Source: JBAZAX01 sp964568625 (GTDB taxonomy: Bacteria; Babelota; Babeliae; Babelales; RVW-14). From it: 64,000 bases of DNA. Of this stretch, positions 45,166 through 53,949 are shown in pieces. The position numbers and the translations under genes are program-made. Location: positions 62,001-126,000 of the forward strand of contig CAZMQG010000001.1 in the NCBI GenBank assembly GCA_964568625.1, read 5' to 3'. Below the pieces are notes generated by a model. The model ran no database searches. It had not been told where the DNA came from and was given only the letters and a program-made list of their open reading frames with translations. Every line of letters begins with the position of its first letter. The first letter of the stretch is position 1.

Positions 45166-46296
45166 TTACATTCTACGATTATAAACAGCTGCCTTATAAA
45201 GTTGTAATGTTTTGGGATCAATAGATCCAAGATGAGTTTTTCCCTTGTTATAAACTTCTACGTCATTATGAAGATTATCCCATTGAAGATAGTGCGCCTT
45301 TCCATCAAGCAACCCCATAGCTCTATCTTTAAGTCTATATATACCATCTTTCCAATATTCATACTGATCTTTTAATTGTCTAAAAAACTCTACCTTTGTA
45401 ACAGTATTAATAATTCGATCGTTTGGTCCTTTTTTTGGATCTTTTGGCCCACCTCGACCAGAACGGCAATTCGGATCAACTCGTTCAAGATAAATTCCAC
45501 CTTTTTTTTTATCGCCAAAAAAATAATTATACCCTACTATTCCCACCCCTGTAAAAACACCAAGCGCAAATCCAACCGGACCAAGTGAAACATAACCTCC
45601 GCCAACCGATAAAGACGCTTCCGCAAATGATATAGATGCCGAAGTTGATCCAAATATCCAAGATGCGCCAACGGCAAGTGCCGGCAATCCATTATGAGTT
45701 AATAATAAGCGACGCTCCTGATTTGCATACTCCGATTTTTCTGAAATTAAAAACGTATGTGGTTCTTCTACTTCTACTCCATATGCATAAATTTTTACAG
45801 TCTGTATCTTTATAGGCCTCTTTTTTTTATCAAACTTTATCGTACAACAATCTGCCCTACGTATTTTTGTAATTGGAATACAAGACATATCAACATCAAT
45901 AAGCATATCTCCTGCATTCAGGTATTGGGCTTGAACAAAATCCGCCATAACTGAAATATTTTTTTCTTTATCTTCCCCAGCCTTAAGTACAAAAAATAAA
46001 TGTTGGGGAGATGAATCAATCCAACGATACTTTTCTGTATAAATTGAAAAACCAGCCTCAAGCAAACATTTATCTATTTTCGTAATTTTTACTTCAGTCA
46101 AGATTGTTTCAGTTTTTGTTGAATTAAAATTATAACTTAATACCTTATCCCCAATTTTTAATTTTTCTACTTTCACTAATCCAGTAGATGTTGCAACGAG
46201 TGTTCCTTCGGGAAGGCTTGATTGTACTAATTTAAACCATGAAAAAATAAACCCAAGAAATAAATATATCACATTAATTAGCTTAATCTTTTTCAT
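45166..46296 (-). CDS. Secreted polymorphic toxin: HINT domain plus colicin-E3-like ribonuclease
   Basis: A 376-residue protein. Residues 1-26 are a signal peptide (MKKIKLINVIYLFLGFIF...). A HINT (Hedgehog/intein) autoprocessing domain follows, with Ser27 in the nucleophile position (S-L-P-E-G-T), a block-B His99 (SSPQHLFFV), and the closing His201-Asn202. A glycine-rich hydrophobic stretch (~205-265) and a charged linker come next. The final ~45 residues match the catalytic domain of colicin E3, a 16S rRNA nuclease. WD..H...E places Asp340, His343 and Glu347 at the spacing of the colicin E3 triad, HLGS.DPKT follows as in colicin E3, and an Arg (374/375) lies where its catalytic Arg is. The HINT domain probably releases the nuclease. 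Target cell and export route are unknown. AAGGAG precedes the ATG. Confidence 0.87.
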   Translation of the reverse strand: MKKIKLINVIYLFLGFIFSWFKLVQSSLPEGTLVATSTGLVKVEKLKIGDKVLSYNFNSTKTETILTEVKITKIDKCLLEAGFSIYTEKYRWIDSSPQHLFFVLKAGEDKEKNISVMADFVQAQYLNAGDMLIDVDMSCIPITKIRRADCCTIKFDKKKRPIKIQTVKIYAYGVEVEEPHTFLISEKSEYANQERRLLLTHNGLPALAVGASWIFGSTSASISFAEASLSVGGGYVSLGPVGFALGVFTGVGIVGYNYFFGDKKKGGIYLERVDPNCRSGRGGPKDPKKGPNDRIINTVTKVEFFRQLKDQYEYWKDGIYRLKDRAMGLLDGKAHYLQWDNLHNDVEVYNKGKTHLGSIDPKTLQLYKAAVYNRRM

Positions 46297-46539
46297 TACG
46301 TATACTCCTTTTACAAGTATAGATTTATTTAATTAGATGCTTGAGGAAAGGTAACTTAAACTTTCCTAAAAATCAATCGAAAAGAGTACACTAACTATAT
46401 AATTCTTAAGCTGAAATAAATTCAGGATGACAAGTCTACAATTGAAAGTCATTTTAGACATGCACAGCTCTTTCACTATTAAGTCTCGTTTGAAATTATA
46501 TTTATCTGAAACTTAAAAAATTTTGGTCGTAAGGCAAAA

Positions 46540-47478
46540 TCAGGCACTTTTAATTTGACCAAAACCCTGTAAAAAGTAATTTGCCAAACCAATTAAAAGT
46601 TTGTCCAATATGTAGCGTTCGTCCTGAGGACTGCTATTGGCTTGTTTAAAAGATAAAGCTATAAATGCAAGCATTTGCAAGTATGGTTCGATATCTGCAA
46701 TAGATTTTATAATATTTTTTTTAATACCTAGTTCTTGCCAAATTTTGGCTGCATCACCCCCAAATATGTTGGCATTCTGCATTGGAACTAACATATTAAA
46801 TAACTGATTAAGAACAATCTGATCAAAAGCAACAGCTTGAGATAAAGCATTTCCTAAATTTTGTGAAAATTGGATATTTTCTTGCTCACACAAATTATAA
46901 ATAAAAAAAATAAAAGTTCGTAAAAAGTAATAACCCAAAATCCCTGATGCCCCGCCAGCCAAATTTATTAAAATTTTTTGTGAAGATGTGTATTTCACAT
47001 TTTTATTTGACTCTGACGAATTAAAACCGGACATGGGATCAAATCCATCAAGACTAAGATCTTTTGAATCAATTATAGGGAAAGTTCTTCCGGAAGAATT
47101 TTTACCCAAATGTATCTTAAAATCGCACCCCGTTAACATTTTCTTTGCAACTCCATGCCCAAGCTCATGAAAAAACGTAGCTGCAAAATTCATGCAGTAC
47201 GATGATGCAAAGTTAATAGCCAAATTTTTAGGTACAAATTGAGATCTTAAAGATTGAGGCATATGATCAATTTGTGCTTGATAAGACAACAAAAACATTA
47301 TACCTAACAAACAAGCCGCTGCTGTAAAGTTATCTTTAACATCTACAGCCTCTCGACAAATTTCTGTTTTAATTTTATGCGACAAAGATGGACATTTATT
47401 TGAAGCACAATGCACATTCAAGCTTAAGAACTTCAAAACAATTAAACTTAGTAATATTGAAGCAAACCGCTTAACCAT
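46540..47478 (-). CDS. Exported M50-like zinc metalloprotease
   Basis: A 312-residue protein with an N-terminal signal or first membrane segment (to ~NVHCASNK) and three or so further membrane segments. FFHELGHGVAK contains the HExxH zinc site. A later NMLVPMQNANIFGGDAAKIW places an Asn/Asp pair where site-2 (M50) proteases have their third ligand motif. The region between is a ~60-residue hydrophilic loop. Membrane-embedded proteases of this kind cut transmembrane proteins, but substrate cannot be deduced. The ATG overlaps the stop of uvrD by eight bases, so the two are probably co-transcribed. Confidence 0.75.
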   Translation of the reverse strand: MVKRFASILLSLIVLKFLSLNVHCASNKCPSLSHKIKTEICREAVDVKDNFTAAACLLGIMFLLSYQAQIDHMPQSLRSQFVPKNLAINFASSYCMNFAATFFHELGHGVAKKMLTGCDFKIHLGKNSSGRTFPIIDSKDLSLDGFDPMSGFNSSESNKNVKYTSSQKILINLAGGASGILGYYFLRTFIFFIYNLCEQENIQFSQNLGNALSQAVAFDQIVLNQLFNMLVPMQNANIFGGDAAKIWQELGIKKNIIKSIADIEPYLQMLAFIALSFKQANSSPQDERYILDKLLIGLANYFLQGFGQIKSA

Positions 47479-49978
47479 TTACTTTACTTACATAGCTGGC
47501 CAATAATTTTTTCTGGCCACATTTAAATGCCACCGTTAAATAAAAATCTTCAGAATTTTTTTCAACTTTTACAATAACTCCCTGCCCAAATTTTTTATGG
47601 GAAACCATCAATCCGCTTCTCCATCCCCCCATGTTACTCTCAGAACTCAATATAGATAGTTTATCCAATTCAGGCTTTTTATTTGAGACCGGTGTTTTTG
47701 ACGTCGACGCTGAATAACGTGGATTTGAAAAATTTGAACTTTGTTTTATATATGATGATTTTGTATCGGAACGATTGTAACCTGAACGGTTAACAACCGA
47801 ACGGTTAATAACCGAACGATTGTTCACTGAATGCATTGAACCTAAATCGCTAGGATAATCCGGCTTTGAAAATGTCAGAACAGAACTGGTCAAAGCACGC
47901 CCTAAAAACCATGATTCAAGCGTATCTGTAATCTGCATGCCCAACATTTTTTCAAAATCAACCTTGTGAACCAGCTTAGAAGGAATTTCAGATAAAAATC
48001 TTGATGGCACCTGTTCAACTATTTGTCCATAACTGTTGCGATACGAAGCTGTAAACAGCAATAGATGCTCCTGTGCGCGAGTCATTCCGACATAAAACAG
48101 ACGTCGCTCTTCTTCCAAAGCTTCAGAAGAGCTCAAAGATTTTGATCCGGGAAGAAGACCTTCATCAAGCCCGGAAATAATGACTGCTTCAAATTCTAGC
48201 CCCTTTGCTGCATGCAAAGTCATCATCTGAACCTTGTCACTATTCTCATTCTGTGCAAGTTTTTCTTGCAATAATGCAATGTCATACAAATAATTTTCAA
48301 GCGTAGGAGCTGCTGGCTGCCATGAGTTATAAGAATCTCCAAATGGATCATCAGGAGAATCTGAACCAACTTGAGATCGAGGTTCAAAGGAAGAGCTGGC
48401 AACCTTATTTTCAAAAAGTTGCGCCGAACCTAAAAACTCTTTAACGTTTTCAATTTTAGCCTCAGCCTCTTTAGGATCATAATTTTGTCTAAGATAACCT
48501 AAATAATCAGTTGCTTTTAAAATCATCTCAAGTACTTTGCCAGGCAACATTGTGCTATCAAGCCCCTCAAAAACTCTTAAAAAATCCCCAATCGAAATTT
48601 GCTTTCCCATTGGCTGAGTATCTTTTATAAATTTTAAAATTTGTTTGAAATCAAGCATAGGATTCTGCGCCCATGCATCCTGTACATCTTGTTCAAACTT
48701 TGGCCCCAACCCACGAGTTGGACAATTAATTGCGCGAAACAGACTAATTTTATCAAATGGATTTGAAATTATTCGCATGTATGCAAGCAGATCTTTTATC
48801 TCTTTGCGTTCATAAAATTGCAATCCCCCAACAATTTTATATGGAATGGAATGATAAATTAAAGCCTCTTCAATCTGTCGGGACTGAAAATGCGTCCGAT
48901 ACAAAATTGCAATATCACTCAACTTCTTTTTTTTATCTTTCACAAAACTTTGAATAAACCGCGCAATTGCAGAAGATTCTTGCTCCCCAGAACGACAATG
49001 TCCAATTAAGATTCTATTTTTTGCCTCTTTTTCAGACCAAAGATTCTTAGGATTTCGCAAAAGATTATTATCTATAACACAATTTGCTGCATCAAGAATC
49101 GGTTGTACCGATCGATAATTCTGCTCAATTTTCACAACACTTACAGGAGAGAAATCACGCTGAAATGAAAGCATGTTTGCAACGGTTGCACCACGCCAAG
49201 AATAAATCGACTGGTCTTCGTCGCCCACAGCACACAAAGAATCAATCGTAAATTTATTATTCGCATCAAGCGCCATATACTGCAACAACTGGTGCTGCAC
49301 AACACTTGTATCTTGATACTCATCAACAAGAAGATGTCTTACTCTTTTCTGAAATGTTTTTCTGAAATCGGCATTTTTACTAAAAAGATTTAACCCTTGT
49401 ATTAATAAATCATCAAAATCAAAACAGTGTGCCGCTGCCTTTTCAGCTTCATATTCACGATGAATTTCACGAATAAACTGTGGAACCAAATCATCAGCCT
49501 GTTTAGTCAAAAGATTATTTTTATAAGTTGAAATTTGGTAGCAAGCTTGACTGGCAGTCGTATATTTGGTTAAAGCGTTTTTTGTTATAATTTTTCTTAT
49601 AAGCTCAACCTGATCATCACTATCAATAATTGAAAATTCAGGAAACGGTAATAATGAGGAATTCCTACGTAAAAGTAACAAGCAGTATGAATGAAATGTT
49701 CCTACAAATGGAACCCTTTTGGATGTTCCTAAAAACGAAGCTATTCGCTCTTTCATCTCTCCTGCCGCCTTATTTGTAAAAGTAAGAGCAACAATCGATG
49801 ATGGATCCGCCTCTCTATTAAGAATTAGATTTGCAATTCGTGCAGTAATCACACGCGTTTTACCTGAACCCGCACCGGCAATAACCAAAGTAGCCGGATC
49901 TTGACTCTCTACAGCCATCTGTTGAGGCCCGTTTAAACTTTTTTTTAAAAATTCATTAAACGCTTGTTTGTGTTCCAT
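47471..49978 (-). CDS. UvrD/PcrA-type DNA helicase
   Basis: An 835-residue superfamily-1A 3'-5' helicase for repair and replication restart. Motifs in order: Q-motif LNGPQQMAV, Walker A GAGSGKT, the Ia block TFTNKAAGEM, DEYQDTS, GDEDQSIYSWRGA, TLHAAKGLEFE and GMTRAQEHL. A variable linker rich in Asn-Arg-Ser triplets (~710-745) separates the helicase from a C-terminal Tudor-like PcrA domain (KKFGQGVIVKVE). I chose the ATG at 49978 with GGAA upstream, because the 22-residue extension above it is not conserved. UvrD and PcrA/Rep cannot be told apart from sequence alone. Confidence 0.95.
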   Translation of the reverse strand: MEHKQAFNEFLKKSLNGPQQMAVESQDPATLVIAGAGSGKTRVITARIANLILNREADPSSIVALTFTNKAAGEMKERIASFLGTSKRVPFVGTFHSYCLLLLRRNSSLLPFPEFSIIDSDDQVELIRKIITKNALTKYTTASQACYQISTYKNNLLTKQADDLVPQFIREIHREYEAEKAAAHCFDFDDLLIQGLNLFSKNADFRKTFQKRVRHLLVDEYQDTSVVQHQLLQYMALDANNKFTIDSLCAVGDEDQSIYSWRGATVANMLSFQRDFSPVSVVKIEQNYRSVQPILDAANCVIDNNLLRNPKNLWSEKEAKNRILIGHCRSGEQESSAIARFIQSFVKDKKKKLSDIAILYRTHFQSRQIEEALIYHSIPYKIVGGLQFYERKEIKDLLAYMRIISNPFDKISLFRAINCPTRGLGPKFEQDVQDAWAQNPMLDFKQILKFIKDTQPMGKQISIGDFLRVFEGLDSTMLPGKVLEMILKATDYLGYLRQNYDPKEAEAKIENVKEFLGSAQLFENKVASSSFEPRSQVGSDSPDDPFGDSYNSWQPAAPTLENYLYDIALLQEKLAQNENSDKVQMMTLHAAKGLEFEAVIISGLDEGLLPGSKSLSSSEALEEERRLFYVGMTRAQEHLLLFTASYRNSYGQIVEQVPSRFLSEIPSKLVHKVDFEKMLGMQITDTLESWFLGRALTSSVLTFSKPDYPSDLGSMHSVNNRSVINRSVVNRSGYNRSDTKSSYIKQSSNFSNPRYSASTSKTPVSNKKPELDKLSILSSESNMGGWRSGLMVSHKKFGQGVIVKVEKNSEDFYLTVAFKCGQKKLLASYVSKVNG
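47768..47830 (-). repeat. Short coding repeat in the UvrD linker
   Basis: AACCGAACGGTT-like units repeat three to four times, coding for Asn-Arg-Ser triplets in the linker of the helicase. The pattern is in frame and low complexity. Confidence 0.6.
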
Positions 49979-50081
49979 TGATAATTTCCAACTAAAAAAG
50001 CGAGGTAAAACACGCAAGATAAAGCACGAATGTGAAGTATACAAAAATTTTCAAAGGCTGGGAAACAAAAAAACAAAACTC

Positions 50082-50111
50082 TTGATATAGTAGAAAAATC
50101 GATTTTATAAT
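50082..50111 (+). promoter_or_regulatory. Likely promoter of the beta-trefoil-like gene
   Basis: TTGATA and a perfect TATAAT with 18-base spacing lie 45 bases before the ATG at 50157. Confidence 0.6.
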
Positions 50112-50156
50112 TCTTAAAGTTTATAAAGTTAAAATTTTTAGTAGAGGGAGATTTTT

Positions 50157-50846
50157 ATGAATCGTAACGCTTTCAAATATTTATTGGTTTTAATAACAGT
50201 TACATCAAGCCTTTTTATCTCATTAAACCCAATAGCCGCTCCAAAATATTTGCGCGATTTGGATATCGAAATTAAAGATATTTCCAAGCAAACAACTCTG
50301 GATGCTGCAAATCAATTAAAAAACAAAAAAACAATTGCAATAAAATCTCTTAAAAATGGCGGATATGTTTATGCATCATGTGACCTAGAAAATCAAATAA
50401 TAAAAACATTAAAATCTGAAGGAAGTTATACCCGCTTAGCATACGTGTATAATACGCCGCAGGAAACTCATTTTATTATAATTAAGTCTAAAACTAATGG
50501 GGTTATTTATTTAAAATCAATGGTTATGGAAGGCAAAGTGCTTGCATGCGATACGGCTACAGACAAAATTACATTTAAACCATTTAATGAAAAAGACGAA
50601 ACACAGCAATGGGAAATTCAAAGTGGAGATGGGCTTAACCAAGTCTATTTTAAAAATAGAGGATATAAAGGCTCATCATGCTTCTTAAGCATAGACGGTG
50701 AAAAAACAACAGTTGAAAAAACTTCTGAAAATACACCCGCTACCCCCAAAGTTGGAGGTGCAAAACAGACAGAACCATGTATGAACTGTGTATCGGTTGA
50801 CACGCCAGCCAGATCTGAACTATTTAAAATTATCCTGTTAGACTAA
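50157..50846 (+). CDS. Exported protein with beta-trefoil-like repeats
   Basis: A 229-residue protein with a signal peptide ending PIAA. The mature part has repeated strand-turn units of the type IAIKSLKNGGYVYA and IIIKSKTNGVIYL and the Gln-x-Trp-like DETQQWEIQ. This is typical of beta-trefoil (ricin-B or fascin-like) lectin or binding folds. Sugar or protein binding is inferred from fold alone. Four Cys in the C-terminal third (SCFLS, CMNCV) may form disulphides. GAGGGAGA precedes the ATG. It converges on the next gene with 9 overlapping bases at the 3' ends. Confidence 0.7.
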   Translation: MNRNAFKYLLVLITVTSSLFISLNPIAAPKYLRDLDIEIKDISKQTTLDAANQLKNKKTIAIKSLKNGGYVYASCDLENQIIKTLKSEGSYTRLAYVYNTPQETHFIIIKSKTNGVIYLKSMVMEGKVLACDTATDKITFKPFNEKDETQQWEIQSGDGLNQVYFKNRGYKGSSCFLSIDGEKTTVEKTSENTPATPKVGGAKQTEPCMNCVSVDTPARSELFKIILLD

Positions 50847-51566
50847 TTTACGTAGACACCAATTTTTTAATTTAATTTCTTTTAAAGATCTTCTTCGATC
50901 TCTAAAAGATGTTGTTGCCCCTGAAGATGTTGTTGCTATAGGAGCATGGGACGTCTTTGGTTGATACACTGACATATAATCCAACACTTCTTCAAATGAT
51001 CTAACAGCCCCTGCTCTTACTAATGGCAACAAAAAACTAAGTTTTAACGTACCAAAAGTATGTCTTTTTCTGTTTCGAAAAGCTGTTTGATCCACTTCTG
51101 CATCTTTACTTTTACCTATCACTAATGCATAAGATAAGATAAAAACCATGTTTTCAGGAGATAAAATAATTTTAGTTTTATCTCCTTTGTGATCTTTGCA
51201 ATAACTTTTTACAATTTTTTTACATAGCTTAAATGCCAGTTTAACACATGGCAAAATATCATCTCCAATAAGCAAATTTTTTTGTTGAAGAATAAGCATC
51301 GCAAATGGATCAGGCTTCTGACGTTTTAACACAAAATGCTCAAATATTTGAGTAAACGATTTTATATCGGCAGAGTACACTTCTATCAAAAAACTAACAA
51401 GCGGCTCTTCTTTATATGAATCATCCCTACTAGTTTTCGTTATGTCAGGATTGTAATATATGTCAGATAATTGCGTTAGATAAGCTTCTCTTTCTTGCGG
51501 AGAAGAAAACAATTCAAATGCATTGAGACAAAGTACAAAAATCACAAATTTACACAAAAATTTCAT
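50838..51566 (-). CDS. Exported protein of unknown function
   Basis: A 242-residue protein with an N-terminal signal peptide (MKFLCKFVIFVLCLNAFELFSS). The mature region is largely helical, has a Leu/Ile-rich central part and ends with a basic, Ser/Thr-rich tail (TTSSGATTSFRDRRRS). No motif recognised. It overlaps the 3' end of the beta-trefoil-like gene by 9 bases and is divergent from the histidine kinase. Confidence 0.75.
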   Translation of the reverse strand: MKFLCKFVIFVLCLNAFELFSSPQEREAYLTQLSDIYYNPDITKTSRDDSYKEEPLVSFLIEVYSADIKSFTQIFEHFVLKRQKPDPFAMLILQQKNLLIGDDILPCVKLAFKLCKKIVKSYCKDHKGDKTKIILSPENMVFILSYALVIGKSKDAEVDQTAFRNRKRHTFGTLKLSFLLPLVRAGAVRSFEEVLDYMSVYQPKTSHAPIATTSSGATTSFRDRRRSLKEIKLKNWCLRKLV

Positions 51567-51717
51567 TCAAAAACCCTCCCACTATAATTTTTCATCCTAC
51601 TACTAAGTTAGTTTAGACGGCACAGCTTAAAATCAATAGTTTTTTATGGAAAAGACATAAAAAAGGCCTAAATTTAGCCTTCCTGGCAACAATCGACAAA
51701 TTTGCTAACATAAATCT

Positions 51718-53949
51718 ATGAATACAGTAAAATTTAGACGTTTTTCAATATTAATTTTAAGTCTGCTGGCGCTGTTTGCAACAACGTGGGTGGAACTTTT
51801 TTTGCAACGAGAACAAAACACCATTGGGGCAGGAATTAACAGAGCTTTTCTATTTTTGTTAATCAATTTTCACGTCATTATCATAGCATTTCTGTTATAT
51901 GTAATAATTAGACAAAGTATAAAACTGTTTCTTGAGTGGCACCGCTCTACTCCCGGATCAGTCTTCAAACGTAATCTACTTTTTGCCTTAACACTCTTTT
52001 CCGTTATTCCGTCATTTTTTGTCTTTTTCACGGCAGGCAAGTTTATTTCGACAAGCATCGATGATTGGTTTCATACTCGAATCAACCAAGGGTTACAAAA
52101 CGGATTAAAGCTTCACGAAATTCAAACCGAAAATCTGCGATTGCGTATGGGAACCCACGGAGAAGAATTATTAAAAAACATAGCCTCGCAAATAAAAGAA
52201 GAGAGTCCCGACAATCCAATATTTAGTGAGCCTTTCAAAAGAGAGTTTGAAAACCTAAAATTAAAATATCCCGAAGCAAAAAACTACTCATTTTATGTTT
52301 GGAAAGAAAATAGAAGTGGAATCTTGGGAAAAGTAAAAGATGAAGTTTTGATCTGGCGAGAGTATCGTAAACTCAACGACCGTACAACGCATCACCTCAA
52401 AAAAGAGTTTTTTCAAGCTATGAAACTCTATGCAGACGAAAAACCTTTCGATTTTTACGGCTCGTTATACTGTGTAAAAAAAATTAACACGGTATATTTT
52501 ATTCTGGTTCAAAGATATCCGGAATCAATCAGATACCCTCTTATCGAAATTCAAAATTCTATTTCAGATTATCAGCAGCTAAAATCAATGCGTAATCCCA
52601 TATATTTTTCTTACATCTGCACATTCATTTTTATAACACTTTTGATTTTATTTTTATCCATATGGTGCGCTTTTTACTTTGCACGAGGTCTTGTCCAACC
52701 GATTCAAGAACTTTTGGGGGCTATGATACAGATAAGAAATGGAAACTGGGATGTAAAAGTAAATTATCATCCTGACAACGATTTAAAACACTTGACTCAT
52801 GGATTTAATGACATGACCAATGCACTAAAAATGGCGCAAATCCAACTCAATGAAAAAAATCGTGAAATGATGCTAATTCTGGAAAATATACGTGCCAGTG
52901 TTTTTTTGGTAAATAAATTTGCTCGAATAGTAACCGCTAACATTCCAGGTCAAAAAATGACCCATGATTTTTTTGGTGCAGCCGAATGCAAAAACAAAAA
53001 AATAAATATATTTGGACCTGAAATTAAAACTAAGATTATTGAGTTAACTCGTGAGTTAGCAAAAACACAAAAGCAAAGCATAATTAAAGAGATTTCATTT
53101 TCACATCATGGTGAAGATAAAACGTTTATGATCCATCTGGCAAAAATCAACATCGAGCATTCCCTTGAAGCCACTGAAAAAGGGCTACTTATTTTCATTG
53201 AGGATTTGACGGACATAGTCAAAATTAACACGCTCAAAACATGGCAAGAAGCTGCAAAACAGATGGCTCACGAGGTAAAAAACCCTCTTACTCCCATTCA
53301 AATATCCACACAACGTCTGCAGCGTAAATACAGCGACGCACTAAACAATGACCCAATATTTCTCGATTGCACAAATACCATTTTAGAGCAAGTCAAAACA
53401 ATTAAAGATCTTGTTTCCCACTTTTCAAAATTCGCCTCAATGCCACAGCTATTTCTTGAAATGGCAAACATAAATGAGTTAATTACACAAACAATTCGGT
53501 TATATCAAGTGAGCTACCCTGAAATAAACATCATTCTTAATCTTGATAATGCCATCACAGAAATGAAACTTGATAAGAAAAAAATACGCAGAGTATTCAC
53601 AAATTTACTCGACAACAGCATCAGAGCAATTCAACAAACACAATCCCAAACAGATTATAAACCATTTATTAAAATCCAAACACGATTTATAAAACATCAA
53701 AACAAAATCGAAATTTTATTTATCGATAATGGACCGGGAATTCCTAAAATAATTCAAAATAAACTCTTCATGCCTTATGTTTCAACGGACAAAAAGAATA
53801 TGGGTCTGGGGCTTGCCATTGTTCGCGATATTATTGAACAAATGGGCGGGAAAATCGAATTGGAAAAATTTGAATTTCAAACGGCTGAGTCACAAAACAT
53901 AGGCGCACGATTTAAAATTGAACTGCCATTTAATATACTTAAGATTTGA
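51718..53949 (+). CDS. NtrY-like sensor histidine kinase
   Basis: A 743-residue two-component sensor. Three N-terminal membrane segments, a ~180-residue extracytoplasmic domain and a fourth segment (YICTFIFITLLILFLSIW) lead into a HAMP linker (~GLVQPIQELLGAM). A PAS-like domain (ILENIRASVFLV) and a HisKA domain with the phospho-accepting His ~517 in MAHEVKNPLTP follow. The HATPase has NLLDNSIRAI (N box), DNGPGIP (G1) and GLGLAIV (G2). This layout is that of NtrY, a sensor of nitrogen or redox in other bacteria. No response regulator is adjacent here, so it looks orphaned within this window. The ATG has a poor ribosome site and a -10-like TAACAT only 11 bases upstream, hinting at a very short leader. 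Confidence 0.9.
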   Translation: MNTVKFRRFSILILSLLALFATTWVELFLQREQNTIGAGINRAFLFLLINFHVIIIAFLLYVIIRQSIKLFLEWHRSTPGSVFKRNLLFALTLFSVIPSFFVFFTAGKFISTSIDDWFHTRINQGLQNGLKLHEIQTENLRLRMGTHGEELLKNIASQIKEESPDNPIFSEPFKREFENLKLKYPEAKNYSFYVWKENRSGILGKVKDEVLIWREYRKLNDRTTHHLKKEFFQAMKLYADEKPFDFYGSLYCVKKINTVYFILVQRYPESIRYPLIEIQNSISDYQQLKSMRNPIYFSYICTFIFITLLILFLSIWCAFYFARGLVQPIQELLGAMIQIRNGNWDVKVNYHPDNDLKHLTHGFNDMTNALKMAQIQLNEKNREMMLILENIRASVFLVNKFARIVTANIPGQKMTHDFFGAAECKNKKINIFGPEIKTKIIELTRELAKTQKQSIIKEISFSHHGEDKTFMIHLAKINIEHSLEATEKGLLIFIEDLTDIVKINTLKTWQEAAKQMAHEVKNPLTPIQISTQRLQRKYSDALNNDPIFLDCTNTILEQVKTIKDLVSHFSKFASMPQLFLEMANINELITQTIRLYQVSYPEINIILNLDNAITEMKLDKKKIRRVFTNLLDNSIRAIQQTQSQTDYKPFIKIQTRFIKHQNKIEILFIDNGPGIPKIIQNKLFMPYVSTDKKNMGLGLAIVRDIIEQMGGKIELEKFEFQTAESQNIGARFKIELPFNILKI

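Noticed and set aside
46297..46539. Possible small gene or RNA in the 243-base gap before the toxin
   Set aside because: No start with a ribosome site and no strong hairpin; only a purine-rich toxin ribosome site and AT-rich promoter-like sequence were seen.
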